A stretch of 45,096 nucleotides of DNA from Pseudomonas tremae (GTDB lineage: Bacteria; Pseudomonadota; Gammaproteobacteria; Pseudomonadales; Pseudomonadaceae): assembly GCF_001401155.1 (NCBI RefSeq), contig NZ_LJRO01000013.1:1-45096 (forward strand), read 5' to 3'. The translations under genes and the position numbers were made by a program. Shown here piece after piece: positions 1-6,872 of this stretch (positions are counted from its first letter, which is position 1; each line of letters opens with the position of its first letter). The notes under the pieces are model-generated. The model was not told the DNA's origin, made no database searches, and worked only from the letters and a program-made list of their open reading frames with translations.

Positions 1-1
1 A

Positions 2-109
2 TCGAGCTGGTATCAGTCAGGTCGGCGAAATAAATCTGCCCAGGCCCTTACCCAAGCTGGTAAAGCTCCAGTGGCGTTCGTTGGCCAGCAAGTAGGAATA
101 GACTTATGA
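2..109 (+). CDS. 3' end of an unknown gene (partial)
   Basis: The second reading frame is open from the left edge of the window to a TGA at 107-109, giving the last 35 residues of a protein that ends in VAFVGQQVGIDL. The stop overlaps the ATG of the next gene in an ATGA arrangement, which is common for co-transcribed genes and supports this being a real C-terminus. The peptide is polar, with several basic residues in its first part. I do not recognise the family and too little is present to assign a function. Confidence 0.55.
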   Translation, partial: SSWYQSGRRNKSAQALTQAGKAPVAFVGQQVGIDL

Positions 110-612
110 CTACCCGCGATCAGTACAACCGCACTACACCGCCGGCAGTATTGACCGAGCCGGTAACGCAGATTTTGGATGATCTGGCGCTCGAATATCT
201 GAATGCCTACCGGCGCCTTCGCCATGAATGCGCTACGCATGAGGAAAGTGGGGATGTGAATGCCGCCGAGCGCGCACGCTCGCTGCTTAGCGTCGCCGAA
301 GGTCGGTTGGCTGATGCCGTGGATGCCTTGACGCGTCGTAGGCTGGGCGAAGAGCATTTTTGGGCGGGCTTTAGGCAGGTTGTCATTCCGGACACTGTCC
401 AAGCCAACCCACCAGAGATACCCGAACCTTTGTGGTTGGTTGAAGAACAATTGGCCAGTGGCGAGTGGATTCCCATCGAGCAAACCAACGATCTGGCCGA
501 AGCTGAAAAGAAGCTGTCTACTGCGGAAAACAGCTTTTCCGGCCTGGCCTATAGGCTCTATCGCACAGACTGGTACGAAACAGCCGACAAGGCCAATCGC
601 TCCCGGCCATAA
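106..612 (+). CDS. Hypothetical accessory protein, paralogue of the next gene
   Basis: This encodes 168 residues with no family I recognise. The ATG overlaps the stop of the upstream partial gene by four bases, so the two are probably co-translated. Residues 9-40 (RTTPPAVLTEPV followed by a helical stretch with DLALEYLNAYRRLRH) match the start of the protein at 717-986 (RTEPPPLLTEPL, then STLDQLNDYRQAQH), so the two genes are paralogues that share an N-terminal module. The rest is mostly helical and charged, with a Trp-containing segment near residues 110-130 that the shorter paralogue lacks. No signal peptide or membrane segment is visible. Its setting among small unknown genes suggests cargo of a genomic island. 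Confidence 0.7.
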   Translation: MTTRDQYNRTTPPAVLTEPVTQILDDLALEYLNAYRRLRHECATHEESGDVNAAERARSLLSVAEGRLADAVDALTRRRLGEEHFWAGFRQVVIPDTVQANPPEIPEPLWLVEEQLASGEWIPIEQTNDLAEAEKKLSTAENSFSGLAYRLYRTDWYETADKANRSRP

Positions 613-624
613 CTTCACGGAAAA
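611..624 (+). repeat. Spacer repeat, copy 1 (second copy at 993-1006)
   Basis: The string AACTTCACGGAAAA occurs identically at 611-624 and 993-1006, each time directly after the stop of one of the two paralogous genes. The second copy supplies a GGAAAA sequence just before the ATG at 1012. The first copy has no gene start close behind it, which suggests that a small gene once followed it or that the spacer was duplicated with the paralogue. Confidence 0.6.
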
Positions 625-716
625 CGCCCAATTCTGCCTAAGCCCAGCCATCGAGCTAGGCAGTGGCAGTAGAACGATGTCACTTTTTGCGCCCACGACA
701 TCGAAGGACTGACGAC

Positions 717-986
717 ATGGTCACTATATCCCGTAAGTACATTCGTACCGAGCCGCCGCCGCTGTTGACCGAACCCCTGGCCGTCCATCTGGATCGCAGC
801 ACCCTGGACCAACTGAATGATTACCGGCAGGCGCAACATGCCTGGCTGGCCTGCACTGGGGATGCCGGCGAGCGTACTCGCCTGCGTGCAGTGATGGAGC
901 GCGTCGGCGCCCTTCTGGCTCTGCATATTGCCAATCAAGCAGCGCACCAGCTGGGCGAGCCCAGCAAATGGGCCGCTGCCGAGTAA
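717..986 (+). CDS. Small hypothetical protein, paralogue of the 106-612 product
   Basis: This encodes 89 residues. I chose the ATG at 717 because GAAGGA lies eight bases upstream and because the protein then begins just before the motif shared with the preceding gene (R-T-x-P-P-x-L-T-E-P). The frame is open further upstream to about 663, but that stretch looks non-coding. The product is helical and soluble with no recognisable domain. Both this gene and the one before it are followed by the same 14-base string, AACTTCACGGAAAA, suggesting that the gene and its spacer were duplicated together. Confidence 0.65.
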   Translation: MVTISRKYIRTEPPPLLTEPLAVHLDRSTLDQLNDYRQAQHAWLACTGDAGERTRLRAVMERVGALLALHIANQAAHQLGEPSKWAAAE

Positions 987-1011
987 CCAACCAACTTCAC
1001 GGAAAATCTCT

Positions 1012-1200
1012 ATGAAAAAAGAAAAGGCTGAAGCACAAATTGCTCGCTATGAGCGAATAATTAAAGCCGCCACGGTCATAACTAAGGCGGAAAAAAGCGC
1101 GCTGGTCGAATGGGAAAAAAAGCATGTGACTGGCGACGGTGAATTTGGCACCAGCGATTGGCCTGGCTGGGAACCGATCATTTCCCGAATTTCACATTGA
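1012..1200 (+). CDS. Small hypothetical charged protein
   Basis: This encodes 62 residues starting MKKEKAEAQIARY. The start at 1012 follows GGAAAA within the repeated AACTTCACGGAAAA spacer, which here could serve as a weak ribosome-binding site. The first 45 residues are a Lys/Glu/Ala-rich helix. The tail holds a TSDWPGW segment typical of a small folded cap. The family is not recognised. It is likely co-transcribed with the two preceding genes, because the spacing is only 25 bases. Confidence 0.55.
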   Translation: MKKEKAEAQIARYERIIKAATVITKAEKSALVEWEKKHVTGDGEFGTSDWPGWEPIISRISH

Positions 1201-1212
1201 TATGAAAAAATA

Positions 1213-1259
1213 GCAGCACCACCAAGCTCGCCCTGCGGGCTAAGTGCGCAGGAGAGGGA
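1213..1259 (+). repeat. Leader-like intergenic repeat, copy 1
   Basis: This begins GCAGCACCACCAAGC, continues through a short G+C inverted repeat (GCCC/GGGC) and ends GGAGAGGGA. A closely related copy lies at 1705-1754 and a degraded one at 2598-2630. The first two copies each stand 33-37 bases before the start of a small gene and end in a purine-rich stretch. It may be a shared 5' untranslated element, a terminator-like hairpin between genes, or the scar of a duplication. Confidence 0.6.
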
Positions 1260-1292
1260 TGGTTTTCGTTCCTCAGGGCTGAGCTGCAAAAA

Positions 1293-1694
1293 ATGGATAT
1301 CATCGCGCTTTTACAACAAGCATTAGACGCCTCAAACAATCTTAGGGACCTGGCTAAGAAAGTCGGGGATGCAGATTTCAAAATGCTCGTTGCGGATCTG
1401 CATTCGGCGCTTGGGGACGCTAAACTTGAATCTGGCGAGCTGAAGATGAAGCTTGCGGCAGCTCAAGACCGGATTGCACTGCTTCAGGCTCAAATTAATC
1501 AAAGTGCAACTGGTCAGCCAACGTACACGGAATAAGGTGTATACAGCTTCGATGGAGAGGTTGGGAGGTTTTGTACCTCATGTTGGGATGCTCACCAGCT
1601 CCGGGTCAGATTGGCCAACGTCTCACCTGATTTTCACTTTGCAGGTAAATGGATGTGTCCCAAGTGTAACGCACACTACAGCCCTGAGGAGTGA
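1293..1694 (+). pseudogene. Coiled-coil plus zinc-ribbon protein split by an in-frame TAA
   Basis: From the ATG at 1293 the frame encodes an 80-residue helical coiled-coil protein (MDIIALLQQALD at the start, ending QPTYTE) and stops at TAA 1533-1535. The same frame then continues open to a TGA at 1692-1694 and encodes 52 more residues with two Cys pairs (F-C-T-S-C-W and M-C-P-K-C) that look like a treble-clef or zinc-ribbon module. From memory, many island proteins combine exactly this N-terminal coiled coil with a C-terminal Cys4 module. The simplest reading is therefore one gene interrupted by a nonsense codon. Alternatives are two separate genes or readthrough. The 80-residue part may still be made. 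Confidence 0.6.
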
Positions 1695-1704
1695 GGAAAA
1701 AGTC

Positions 1705-1754
1705 GCTGCACCACCAAGCCCGCCACTGCGCGGGCTAAGCCACTAGGAGAGGGA
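1705..1754 (+). repeat. Leader-like intergenic repeat, copy 2
   Basis: This matches the element at 1213-1259: GCACCACCAAGC, then GCCCGC and GCGGGC arms that can pair around a short loop, then GGAGAGGGA. It precedes the gene starting at 1791. The left arm and the purine-rich end are the best conserved parts, and the hairpin loop varies. Confidence 0.6.
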
Positions 1755-1790
1755 GCTTTTCGCGCCATGAGATTGAGCAGGGAGTTACCA

Positions 1791-2063
1791 ATGCAGATCG
1801 TGAAAACTAAAGGGCATCTCATCTACAGTGCTAATCAGGGGGCACCAAGCCATGCATGCCTTGGGAATTGTCAGAAGGTTTGGTGGCCGGATGACGTCCA
1901 ATCCAAATTGGCGATTCTGGCGAATCCAGCATGCCCTCAGTGTGGCGGGACGCTTACTAGCGATATCCCACCAGGTCATTACAGCGTGATTTCTGCTGAC
2001 GCAGGAGTGCTGAAAAAAGGTGGCGCAACGATTACAAATGCTGGCCTCAACCTCGGCAAGTAA
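1791..2063 (+). CDS. Small zinc-ribbon-like hypothetical protein
   Basis: This encodes 90 residues. I prefer the ATG at 1791 over the in-frame ATG at 1767 because AGGGAG lies just upstream of 1791. Cysteines appear as H-A-C-L-G-N-C near residues 21-26 and C-P-Q-C near residues 49-52, a spacing compatible with one zinc site. The C-terminal part carries a Gly-rich GGATITNAG stretch. No enzyme motif is seen and the family is not recognised. It follows repeat copy 2 and precedes another small gene by 18 bases. Confidence 0.6.
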   Translation: MQIVKTKGHLIYSANQGAPSHACLGNCQKVWWPDDVQSKLAILANPACPQCGGTLTSDIPPGHYSVISADAGVLKKGGATITNAGLNLGK

Positions 2064-2081
2064 TCAGCAAGGAAAATTGCG

Positions 2082-2303
2082 ATGACTACAAAAAGTGTCG
2101 AGCGCGATGTGGCGATCTCAGAGCTTGCCAACCATTTGGAGCGCGATTTGATGCCTTGTCCGGCAGGACGCACCGCACTGCTGACGTGGATAGAAAAAAA
2201 GCTGGCTCAAATAGCGCTCAATCCTGTACCCACAGCAGCTGATGCTACGTGGTTGATCGAAAGCGCTTATATCCAATGGGCCGCTGCACAGCCAAGGGGC
2301 TAA
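2082..2303 (+). CDS. Small hypothetical helical protein
   Basis: This encodes 73 residues beginning MTTKSVERDVAIS. A purine-rich AAGGAAAA lies seven bases before the ATG. The protein is predicted mostly helical and soluble, with one Cys and no known motif. It is the last apparently intact member of the run of small genes that began at 106 and is followed by a degraded gene. Its function is unknown. Confidence 0.55.
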   Translation: MTTKSVERDVAISELANHLERDLMPCPAGRTALLTWIEKKLAQIALNPVPTAADATWLIESAYIQWAAAQPRG

Positions 2304-2351
2304 GGGACATTCTATGAACGCGATTCCTACCCCTGCCATTGGGTTCAAGTC

Positions 2352-2583
2352 ATGAGTGTAAATCAAGCCTTGAGATGGGAGCGGAATTCCCATCCGACGT
2401 CGACAGTGATACCCCATCGCCTGCCGTCGATTGGGCGCATGCCGCTGCTCGGGGGTGTTGGCTGACCTTGGGGACCGTCGCGGAGTTGGCCAAGAGTTGG
2501 AACAAGTGGACGATGAAACCCGCGTTGAGCTTGTCCAGGCGGTAGCCGAAATCATCAGGCTTGCGCATCAAACGAAGAGTTGA
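2352..2583 (+). pseudogene. Frameshifted small hypothetical gene
   Basis: Three overlapping frames encode one coherent protein. The ATG at 2352 gives MSVNQALRWE. The next frame gives a Pro/Asp-rich stretch and then DWAHAAARG up to a run of five G at 2451-2455. The third frame continues VLADLGDRRG and ends EIIRLAHQTKS at TGA 2581-2583. Adding one base in the G run joins the last two parts, and a second one-base gap near 2376-2386 joins the first. Small island proteins with an A-V/G-L-A-D-L-x-D-R-R-G core and a helical tail are familiar to me, but I know no function for them. The ATG at 2352 overlaps the stop of a 13-codon open frame that starts at 2314. Confidence 0.5.
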
Positions 2584-2597
2584 GGGAAAACGCCTCA

Positions 2598-2630
2598 GCA
2601 GCACACCAAGCCCTAGCCTAAAAAACCGGG
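2598..2630 (+). repeat. Leader-like intergenic repeat, degraded copy 3
   Basis: GCAGCACACCAAGCCC resembles the start of the copies at 1213 and 1705, after which similarity fades. It follows the frameshifted gene, and no intact gene starts behind it. The inverted-repeat element at 2640 begins shortly after, so the original downstream part was probably lost. Confidence 0.4.
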
Positions 2631-2639
2631 GTGATACCG

Positions 2640-2776
2640 CTGAAGCAGAATTGACCCATGTGCCGACTTGGCGTTGCCCAATAAGTATTCAGCCCAAGGT
2701 CAGACCTGCTAACGCTTTACGGAGCAGAAGTTTGGGTCAGCGAAATTTCGGCAGCTGGGTCAACTCTGCATCAGCG
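2640..2776. mobile_element. Short inverted-repeat element, possible insertion-sequence remnant
   Basis: GCTGAAGCAGAATTGACCCA at 2640-2659 is matched by its reverse complement at 2757-2776 with two mismatches, enclosing about 100 bases with no coding sequence. Further GGGTCA strings lie inside the right part. Repeated GGTCA-type strings next to the ends are a feature I associate with IS21-family termini, so this may be a small relic or a non-autonomous derivative. The adenosine-deaminase-like fragment loses its family similarity at this element. Confidence 0.4.
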
Positions 2777-3078
2777 GCGACATTCTCGCGTTTCCTGGGG
2801 AAGAGCCGCAATACTTGCCAAGGGGTAAGGTATGCCGCTAACGACTGACATGGTGTATGCCGCAACATGTCCCGCTCGACCACGAAACCAGGCGGCAGCT
2901 CTGTTAGCTCGTCCGTAAAGATGTCTTGGATCGTCGAAAACGGGATGGCTCCGTTCATGTGTACATGAAGTTCTGCACGATCCGGCTCGCTAGATTCTAA
3001 CGCCAAGCTCTCGTGTGCAATTTCATGGCCATTGACCCCATTTGGCGTCGTTGCTAGATCCATCTGGCACTGATTCAA
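2737..3078 (-). pseudogene. Adenosine deaminase-like 5' fragment
   Basis: The reverse-strand frame of 113 residues contains DRAELHVHMNGAIPF, which matches the N-terminal metal-binding signature of the adenosine/AMP deaminase superfamily (ELHVHLxG), followed by a family-like stretch LAAYLTPWQVLRLFPRKREN. Intact members have 330 or more residues with further His, Glu and Asp metal and catalytic residues. Here the similarity ends after about 100 residues, at the inverted-repeat element, and the catalytic barrel is missing. The start codon is uncertain. The 260 bases between this fragment and the gene at 3339 hold no convincing gene. Confidence 0.55.
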
Positions 3079-3338
3079 GCGCTATCCTTTGTTGTAATGA
3101 CTCTGGCTCCACGCCGCCCAACTGCGTTTCTGTTTGCGACAATCTCAAAAAGCCATCCTGTGTATCAGTTGGTCAGGTAGTTCGTCTAGTGTTGCTGACT
3201 CAACATTTTTTACGGCTACGGCTTGCAAGGGCGCCTACCGATTCATAGCACCATCGCAAGGCGTGTTGTAGGCTGCGTTTTAAAACGAGACAGCGATGAC
3301 TAATCGGCCAGCTGTCTATGCAATGAAATGGAGTAGTA

Positions 3339-3674
3339 ATGTCTCGATTTGCATTTGGCAGCATTTTCACGGAACTGGATGATGACGAGATCGAAGATAA
3401 GAAAGGCTACGGATTCTTCGATTGGCTGGCTCATGGCGTCGTAGGTTACGACGAAGAGTCGGCGACATATTTCGCGAATTTGGACGGTAGCTGGGGAATT
3501 GGTACGGGATACCAGGAGATTCCCGCTATAGCCGACCTCCAGCGCCGACTGGTTGAAGCTTTTCAGGGGGTGGAACTTCCGTTCAATCGAGTAGGGCTTG
3601 AGCGACTGACTCAAGGTGTCGAAGACAGTCCGACGATCCTGACCCCATCCCAAGCCGCATCTAAAAGATCTTAA
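3339..3674 (+). CDS. Hypothetical acidic protein upstream of an acetyltransferase
   Basis: This encodes 111 residues beginning MSRFAFGSIF, with GGAG eight bases before the ATG. An acidic stretch (ELDDDEIEDKKG) is followed by FFDWLAHGVVGYDEESATYF and a helical C-terminal half. I recognise no family. No membrane segment or signal peptide is present. Its stop lies ten bases before the acetyltransferase start, so the two are very likely one operon. Confidence 0.6.
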   Translation: MSRFAFGSIFTELDDDEIEDKKGYGFFDWLAHGVVGYDEESATYFANLDGSWGIGTGYQEIPAIADLQRRLVEAFQGVELPFNRVGLERLTQGVEDSPTILTPSQAASKRS

Positions 3675-3684
3675 AGGAAATAAG

Positions 3685-4365
3685 ATGTCCATCGTTTTGT
3701 ATCACCAAGCAGGTCCAGACAAGTCCGCCGTTGATCAGGTTTTGAAACTAGTCGCATCTTTTTGCACTGACCTGAGGCTTGACGCAATTCCTGCCAGCAA
3801 CGCTTTCTATAGCCTTTACCAGTGGGCGCTCGTATGTGAGGTCGAGTCGTACATCGAGCGAATCGGATACGCTAATGCCCCCGTCGAGCTGCTCTTGGCT
3901 TTTGATGAAATGAAGCAAGATGAGGTTGTTGGGTTCCTACTTTACCTCCCCGTGATGAGACAGATCGACACTTGTGGTGTTTGCTACATGGCGGTGAAGA
4001 GTACTCATCAAGGACGTGGGATTGGGAAAAACCTGCTAGCCGCGATGCTTGATCGCTATCCTCATGCTGAATTGACGTGCTCAGTCTCGAATGTAGAGTT
4101 TTACGAGAGTATGGGGTTTAGCGTGGTCGGTACTCACAGCTCTCAAGTCGCGATGAGTACCAGAGCGCAAGCTACAGAGGGAGAGATATTGCTCATAGAT
4201 TCGAGATCGATCCTCGGATCACCTGAGGCACGAAAACGTCAAATGGAGCTGGAGCAGCGTTGGGGTAAAAAAGAGATGCGTTACGCCATACAGCAATTTG
4301 AACGCCATGTGTCCAAACTCGTTCTTCAAGCCGATAACTTCGTGAAGGAACGGCTTGGGAGGTAG
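3685..4365 (+). CDS. GNAT-family N-acetyltransferase
   Basis: This is a 226-residue cytoplasmic enzyme expected to transfer an acetyl group from acetyl-CoA to an amine; the substrate is unknown. The acetyl-CoA loop motif A appears as HQGRGIGKNLL (about residues 108-118), preceded by the beta strand CYMAV and followed by N-V-E-F-Y-E-S-M-G-F, the usual GNAT end motif. The last 60 residues are an extra charged helical tail not needed for the fold. AAGGAA lies nine bases before the ATG. It is paired with the acidic protein at 3339-3674, so an antitoxin-toxin-like or modification pair is possible but unproven. Confidence 0.75.
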   Translation: MSIVLYHQAGPDKSAVDQVLKLVASFCTDLRLDAIPASNAFYSLYQWALVCEVESYIERIGYANAPVELLLAFDEMKQDEVVGFLLYLPVMRQIDTCGVCYMAVKSTHQGRGIGKNLLAAMLDRYPHAELTCSVSNVEFYESMGFSVVGTHSSQVAMSTRAQATEGEILLIDSRSILGSPEARKRQMELEQRWGKKEMRYAIQQFERHVSKLVLQADNFVKERLGR

Positions 4366-4530
4366 AAAGGGCAAGCGTCTGGTTACCCGTGCGGACAAAT
4401 AGCAGGCGTCTGGCCGCGAGAGTGAATTTATGATGGACGTCGACGACCCAAGTCGCCGCCGGTGAACGCATCGCAAACCTAGCCGCCCGCCAATTCATGC
4501 GAATTCGACGGGCGAACCGGGCAACGACCG

Positions 4531-4803
4531 TCAGTGCAGGGGTTGCCCCGCTAACGGAGGGATCTCACTCAACAGGTAAGCCAGCTCGTGCCAGGGATGC
4601 AGCCCATACTGGCTTGCCACACAGTCGGGCGCATGCTCAAAGGGTTTTTGCGCCAGGCCTATGGACTGCGCGGCCAGGCACTGGGTACACAAGACGAAAT
4701 CACCTATCAGACTCCAGCGCCCGGCCCAGCCGATCTGCCGTTCATGAAGCAGCTCACTGCCATCCAGCGTGACGCAGCGAGCAAACACCGTATCTTCCGT
4801 CAT
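4531..4803 (-). CDS. Small cysteine-containing hypothetical protein
   Basis: This encodes 90 residues on the reverse strand, with GGAGGT seven bases before the ATG. Cys and His residues sit as L-C-T-Q-C and H-A-P-D-C, suggesting a zinc site. The segment LLHERQIGWAGRWSLIGDF is strongly patterned and looks conserved. It lies 93 bases behind the open frame at 4897-5289, which also carries a Cys-x-x-Cys pair, so both may derive from one accessory operon. Function unknown. The 165 bases between it and the acetyltransferase hold no gene I can support. Confidence 0.6.
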   Translation of the reverse strand: MTEDTVFARCVTLDGSELLHERQIGWAGRWSLIGDFVLCTQCLAAQSIGLAQKPFEHAPDCVASQYGLHPWHELAYLLSEIPPLAGQPLH

Positions 4804-4896
4804 ACCACACCTCCATCCAGGGAATTGGGTACAACCTCACATCACCCATTCTAAAGCGTAGGCCATGCCTTGGCCGTTGGATGACCGTTCAGCGCC

Positions 4897-5289
4897 TCAC
4901 ACTTCCACCTGGAAAGCGCGAATCCCCGCCGACTCGGCAAAGCGGCCCACCGCCGTCAGGCTGGCCCAGGTGCGCAATGCTTCTCGACGCGAGCGCACCG
5001 GCAACCAATGACTGCCTGGCTCACCGGCGACGATGCGGCAGCAGGTCTTCTCCAGAATCAACCGGGCCAGATCCGGGTTGTCGATGGTCGAGGCGTCGAA
5101 CGCCAGCGCGACAGCCGTGGCCAGCTCGCCCAGGTCGGGGTCGGTACGTTGCAGTGCGCGCAGGGCATTCAGTTGCCGAGCGGTGATGGGTAAGCACAGT
5201 GCGGCTGCGCCGCACCGAACACAGCGGTCACCTTGGCCAATGCCGTCTCGGTACCGGCGCGCATGTCCATAGATGACTTGGCCGGACGG
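4897..5289 (-). pseudogene. Open frame without a usable start codon, hypothetical zinc-binding protein
   Basis: The reverse frame is open from a TAA at 5290-5292 down to the TGA at 4897-4899 (130 residues) and reads as a real protein: RYRDGIGQGDRCVRCGAAA, then ITARQLNALRALQRTDPD, a helical core, and an end at AGIRAFQVEV. No ATG, GTG or TTG occurs before the conserved-looking part, so either translation begins at a rare codon (an ATC lies close to the start of similarity) or the true 5' end was lost. The C-V-R-C pair suggests zinc binding. In the Pseudomonas accessory genome such proteins are of unknown role. Confidence 0.5.
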
Positions 5290-5337
5290 TTACTGACAAA
5301 CGGATCTTCAAACTAGAAGAACTGCCAAGCTGAGACA

Positions 5338-5374
5338 CGAAGGGGTCGAAGGGGTCGAAGGGGTCGAAGGGGTC
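5338..5374 (+). repeat. Nine-base tandem repeat, four copies
   Basis: The unit CGAAGGGGT is repeated four times without mismatch from 5338 to 5373, followed by one more C. It lies between two reverse-strand genes, 45 bases beyond the 3' end of the DUF4062 gene. A perfect array like this is prone to copy-number change by slippage. Confidence 0.9.
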
Positions 5375-5418
5375 ATTGTTGCTTATCCCCCTTCCGCCCT
5401 TTTGCCAGGCTCAACTCT

Positions 5419-6462
5419 TTAGGAAAGCTTGCGCCCGATTCGGAACAAAGCGTCTTCCAGCCACTGGTTGAAAACGCCCTGTGACGCTGGAATCAGCAGT
5501 TTTCTTTCCTCAATGTTTTTCTCACTGCGGTGCGGCATGGACATCGACGATGCGGGGGTGGTTGGCGGCTCTGCGTAGATGTGGTGAGAAATTCCGTAGA
5601 TCCCCAGTTGGAACCAGCCTCCCTTACCTCGGCTAATCAAGCTAAAAACTTCTTCCGCAAAGCGTTTTAGCCGGCTGGGCGAGATGTAATAGGAGGCAAA
5701 ATATTCGCCGCCCTTTCCTGGGGCTGCCAGAGGGATAGAGAGCCAGCTCATACCATTATCGTGATGCCGCCAAGAGGCCTCCTCCGTATCTAGGCCGGTG
5801 ATGTCTCCCTCGTCAAATGACTTGTAACCACCCTTGATAGAAACCAAGCCCGTCTGAGAAAGCTTGAGGAAGAATTCATCATGCTGGGTATGCATGGAAC
5901 GCAACGTACCCGAGAGTATGGGCTGCGGCAGAAACACGAGCTCTAGGCGATCTTCACGAGGCCGGCTATTCCAGTTCCGGCTGTTGCTACGATTCTGCAG
6001 GTGCTGAACGAAATCCTGTTCGGAAATGGCGCTGCGACTGGCTGTAAGTTGGCTTATCCCCTGGATGATTTTGTCTGAAAGGTCGCGATCACCTGTGAAG
6101 GTTGAACGGAAAAGGCCGTCGACGTAATCGGAAACCTCCCAGTGAAAGCGTTTTTGATCATCCTCGACCGGAACCTCTTCCAGAAAAGCCAGGATGGGTT
6201 TATTGGCAGCTTTGGCGCGACGGAACTCCTGCTGAGTGACGGACTCACCCGTGTGGGTTTTGAAACCGAAGTCCGCGCCAAGAATCAGCACCACTACGTC
6301 GGCTTGGTCAACCTCGGTCATGCATGCGACTTCAGAGGAATAGGGTCTTGCACCAAAATCCTCACACATCACAGGGGTGTGCCCCAAAAGAGAAACTGCT
6401 TTTTTAGCGGCCGCACGATAGTGCTCGAAATTACGTACTACAGAGCTGATAAACACGTTCAT
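5419..6462 (-). CDS. DUF4062-domain protein, stand-alone
   Basis: This encodes 347 residues when started at the ATG of MNVFISS (6460-6462), which follows GGGGA at a good distance; the upstream ATGs give an unlikely extension. Residues 1-100 are a clear DUF4062 domain: NVFISSVV, then E-D-F-G-A-R-P-Y-S-S near 35-44, D-V-V-V-L-I-L-G near 60, and a Q-Q-E-F-R-R-A helix. This fold is related to TIR-type domains. In known proteins it is usually fused to a STAND NTPase with repeats and linked to defence or signalling. Here the remaining 240 residues contain no P-loop and look like a separate alpha/beta domain of unknown type. It is likely cytoplasmic. Confidence 0.7.
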   Translation of the reverse strand: MNVFISSVVRNFEHYRAAAKKAVSLLGHTPVMCEDFGARPYSSEVACMTEVDQADVVVLILGADFGFKTHTGESVTQQEFRRAKAANKPILAFLEEVPVEDDQKRFHWEVSDYVDGLFRSTFTGDRDLSDKIIQGISQLTASRSAISEQDFVQHLQNRSNSRNWNSRPREDRLELVFLPQPILSGTLRSMHTQHDEFFLKLSQTGLVSIKGGYKSFDEGDITGLDTEEASWRHHDNGMSWLSIPLAAPGKGGEYFASYYISPSRLKRFAEEVFSLISRGKGGWFQLGIYGISHHIYAEPPTTPASSMSMPHRSEKNIEERKLLIPASQGVFNQWLEDALFRIGRKLS

Positions 6463-6629
6463 AGCAGTCCCCATCACTAATAGGTCACATCCGTTTCTCC
6501 TCATCATACCGGCCGCTCTCCTCGAAGTGACAGCTGCAGAAAAAAGCTAGCCGCTGAATCACCCCGACTTCCTAGACACTGACTATTTTTGGCCGATCTC
6601 AGCCGTTTGGGAAGGTCGGCATTGGGTCT

Positions 6630-6721
6630 ACTCCAGCCGGTCAAGTCTCGTGCAAACGCCTGGTCACGTCGAATGCAAATGACTGGTCAGTGGCAATGCA
6701 AACGGGTGGTCAAGTGGAATG
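6630..6721 (+). repeat. Imperfect 23-base tandem repeats (three clear copies plus one degraded)
   Basis: Three adjacent 23-base units start at 6653, 6676 and 6699. They share CAAA at the start, TGGTCA in the middle and AATG at the end. A weaker fourth unit precedes them from 6630. Arrays of this kind with a TGGTCA core sit inside the termini of some IS21-family elements as transposase-binding sites; that identification is from memory and unproven. The rest of the 410-base interval 6463-6872 holds no gene I can support. Confidence 0.6.
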
Positions 6722-6872
6722 TAATTCTCCACTTACCAAGGCAAGGGCCGACTCTGGTATTTAGACGCGAGCCAATACACGGTCGCAAGGCTGCCCAAGG
6801 CGGGCGTTGGATGGAATTAGAGTATTGTGCCTCCCTTATTGCGCCAAGAGCGCGCACAGGGAGAAATGTTCG

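Noticed and set aside
6653..6721. 23-base repeats considered as a CRISPR fragment
   Set aside because: The units are directly adjacent with no spacers and are imperfect; no cas gene is present.
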